Origin: Eublepharis macularius | Taxonomy: Eukaryota; Chordata; Lepidosauria; Squamata; Eublepharidae | NCBI RefSeq assembly: GCF_028583425.1 | Contig: NC_072802.1 | Location: 17,865,926 to 17,929,925, forward strand | Length of the DNA stretch: 64,000 nucleotides | Reading direction: 5' to 3' | Part shown: positions 62,935 through 64,000 of the stretch, piece by piece | Layout: each line of letters starts with the position of its first letter | Position numbering within the stretch: position 1 is the stretch's first letter | The notes under the pieces: model-generated | What the model saw: only the letters and a program-made list of their open reading frames with translations | Told to the model about the DNA's origin: nothing | The model's database searches: none | Translations under genes and position numbers: made by a program

Positions 62935-63160
62935 GGAGACTTGGGTTCAAACTCATGTTGAGCTTGGGTGCACGCTGCTTTCTGCCTGTCCTCCGTCACT
63001 GGAAGAGCAACCTTTATAACACCACAACATATGTGGTCTTGTGCTCCTCAGATCTGGGTTCATACCCATATTCTGTTGTGACACTTCCTGGGTGGCTTTG
63101 GGCCATTTGCTGTGTCTCAGCATATCCTACCTCACAGGGTTGTTGATGGGATACAGAAAT
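62935..63160 (+). repeat. tRNA-derived SINE remnant
   Basis: GTGGAGACTTGGGTTCAAACTC and later GGGTTCATACCC are B-box-like, followed by GGGTGGCTTTGGGCCATTTG and CCTACCTCACAGGGTTGTTG. Two overlapping copies are possible. Confidence 0.5.
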
Positions 63161-63639
63161 GGTTACACACATAATCAAGTCCACTGGTCCTTCATTGTAT
63201 CATGTACCTTGACTGGCCTCAGGGTCTCAGCCTGGGAAGAGGCCTTGGGTCAAAAAAACGTCTGTTCCAACCCCAAGATCCTTTGCATTAGCAGTGCCTG
63301 GGATTGAATTTGGGACCTTCGGCATAAACAAAAGGGTAAAAGTGTTGCGTAACACCAAGATTCCACACACATCCCCGGAACAGTTCCTAAATGTTATTTC
63401 AACTATTGCAAACATGAACACACAGGCAACTGTTCTCATATATGTTCATCTGGCCCTCAAGTCTTAAAAGTTTCCTTTTAGAACTAAGTTTAGACCAAAA
63501 TCTGCTCCCACCACATTCTGGCCATGCACAAATCAGTTGTGATGGGGCTATGTCAATACAGTTTTAATTATTTAGATAGGTAATGCAAGCAGTTTAATTA
63601 TTTAGATAGGCTATGCAAGCACCGAGACTTTACTAACCA
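63161..63639. other. Intergenic, no gene recognised
   Basis: A direct repeat of about 35 bp (TTTAATTATTTAGATAGG...ATGCAAGCA) lies at 63562-63622. Nothing else recognised. Confidence 0.4.
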
Positions 63640-63985
63640 ATGTGGGGACGTTGCATCACAACGTTTTCTTGGCAGACTTTTTATGGGGTGAAATCAAAAA
63701 GTCCAGTAGCACCTTTAAGACTAACCAACTTTATTGTAGCATAAGCTTTCGAGAATCACAGTTCTCTTCGTCAGATGCATGGAGGGGTGGTTTGCCATTG
63801 CCCTCCCCAGTCATCTACACTTTACCCCCAGGAAACTGGGTACTCATTTTACTGACCTTGGAAGGATGGAAGGCTGAGTCCACCTTGAGCTGGCTACCTG
63901 CACCCGACTTCTGCCAGGATTGAACTCAGGTCGTGAGCAGAGCTTGGACTGCAGTACTGCAGCTTACCACTCTGCACCACGGGGC
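63640..63985 (-). repeat. tRNA-derived SINE interrupted by a Penelope-like repeat
   Basis: Minus strand: CCCCGTGGTGCAGAGTGGTA is the head, CCTGAGTTCAATCCTGGCAG the B box, GGCTCAAGGTGGACTCAGCC the body. The tail is split at about 63690/63781 by the 90-bp insertion; its remainder, AAAAAGTCTGCCAAGAAAAC, lies at 63664-63683. Confidence 0.8.
63691..63780 (-). mobile_element. Short Penelope-like repeat with hammerhead-like core
   Basis: Minus strand: ATGCAT, CTGACGA, a GAGAAC-TGTG-ATTCTC hairpin, GAAAGCTTATGCTAC and GGTGCTACTGGACTTTTTG. The CTGACGA and GAAA with the intervening stem fit a hammerhead core. It sits inside the SINE, so it is the younger insertion. Confidence 0.6.
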
Positions 63986-64000
63986 TCCTAATTATTTAAA

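Overview
The window looks like a vertebrate nuclear chromosome, most likely from a squamate reptile such as a lizard. It holds one recognisable host gene, a single-coding-exon GPCR with very strong identity to LPAR4. It is surrounded by a repeat mix typical of squamates: Bov-B-type LINE tails, SINEs with a 5S rRNA-derived head, a Sauria-type SINE, tRNA-derived SINEs, CR1, L1, a DIRS element, Harbinger, many hAT and other MITEs, and short Penelope-like repeats. The species cannot be named from the sequence. There is no bacterial-type organisation and no CRISPR array.

Layout. 1-3.46 kb is a minus-strand DIRS-like retrotransposon running off the left edge. 3.5-20.2 kb is intergenic: SINEs, palindromic MITEs, a 1.3-kb hAT element with 8-bp target duplications (14141-15439), and a nested stack in which a short TIR element was invaded by Bov-B and CR1 (15.84-17.04 kb). 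20.5-23.4 kb is a decayed Harbinger transposon with convergent transposase and Myb-like genes. An L1-type element has inserted inside its transposase, with a 17-bp target duplication. At 24.76-26.31 kb a second L1-type element carries an intact ORF1 and no ORF2, runs straight to an A-rich tail, and has 18-bp target duplications. 30.2-32.3 kb holds a large nested inverted-repeat element and a small palindromic MITE.

The host gene. A CpG island at about 33.04-33.56 kb ends in a consensus splice donor (GTAAGT at 33551). A strong acceptor at 57128-57129 opens the exon carrying the LPAR4 coding sequence (57263-58312). My model is a non-coding first exon in the island, an intron of about 23.6 kb packed with repeats, and a second exon with two short upstream ORFs, the 349-codon receptor and an AATAAA signal at 58554. 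LPAR4 is a plasma-membrane receptor for lysophosphatidic acid. The exon 1 link is inferred; the receptor call is secure.

The right end (58.6-64 kb) is intergenic: a MITE just past the LPAR4 poly(A) signal, a repeat-poor block at 61.59-62.06 kb that could be regulatory, a hAT MITE, and a SINE interrupted by a short Penelope-like repeat.

The items most worth following are the ORF1-only L1 element, the in-frame L1 ORF1-Harbinger transposase chimera, the inverted pairs of repeats with hammerhead-ribozyme-like cores, and the 1.47-kb nested inverted-repeat element.
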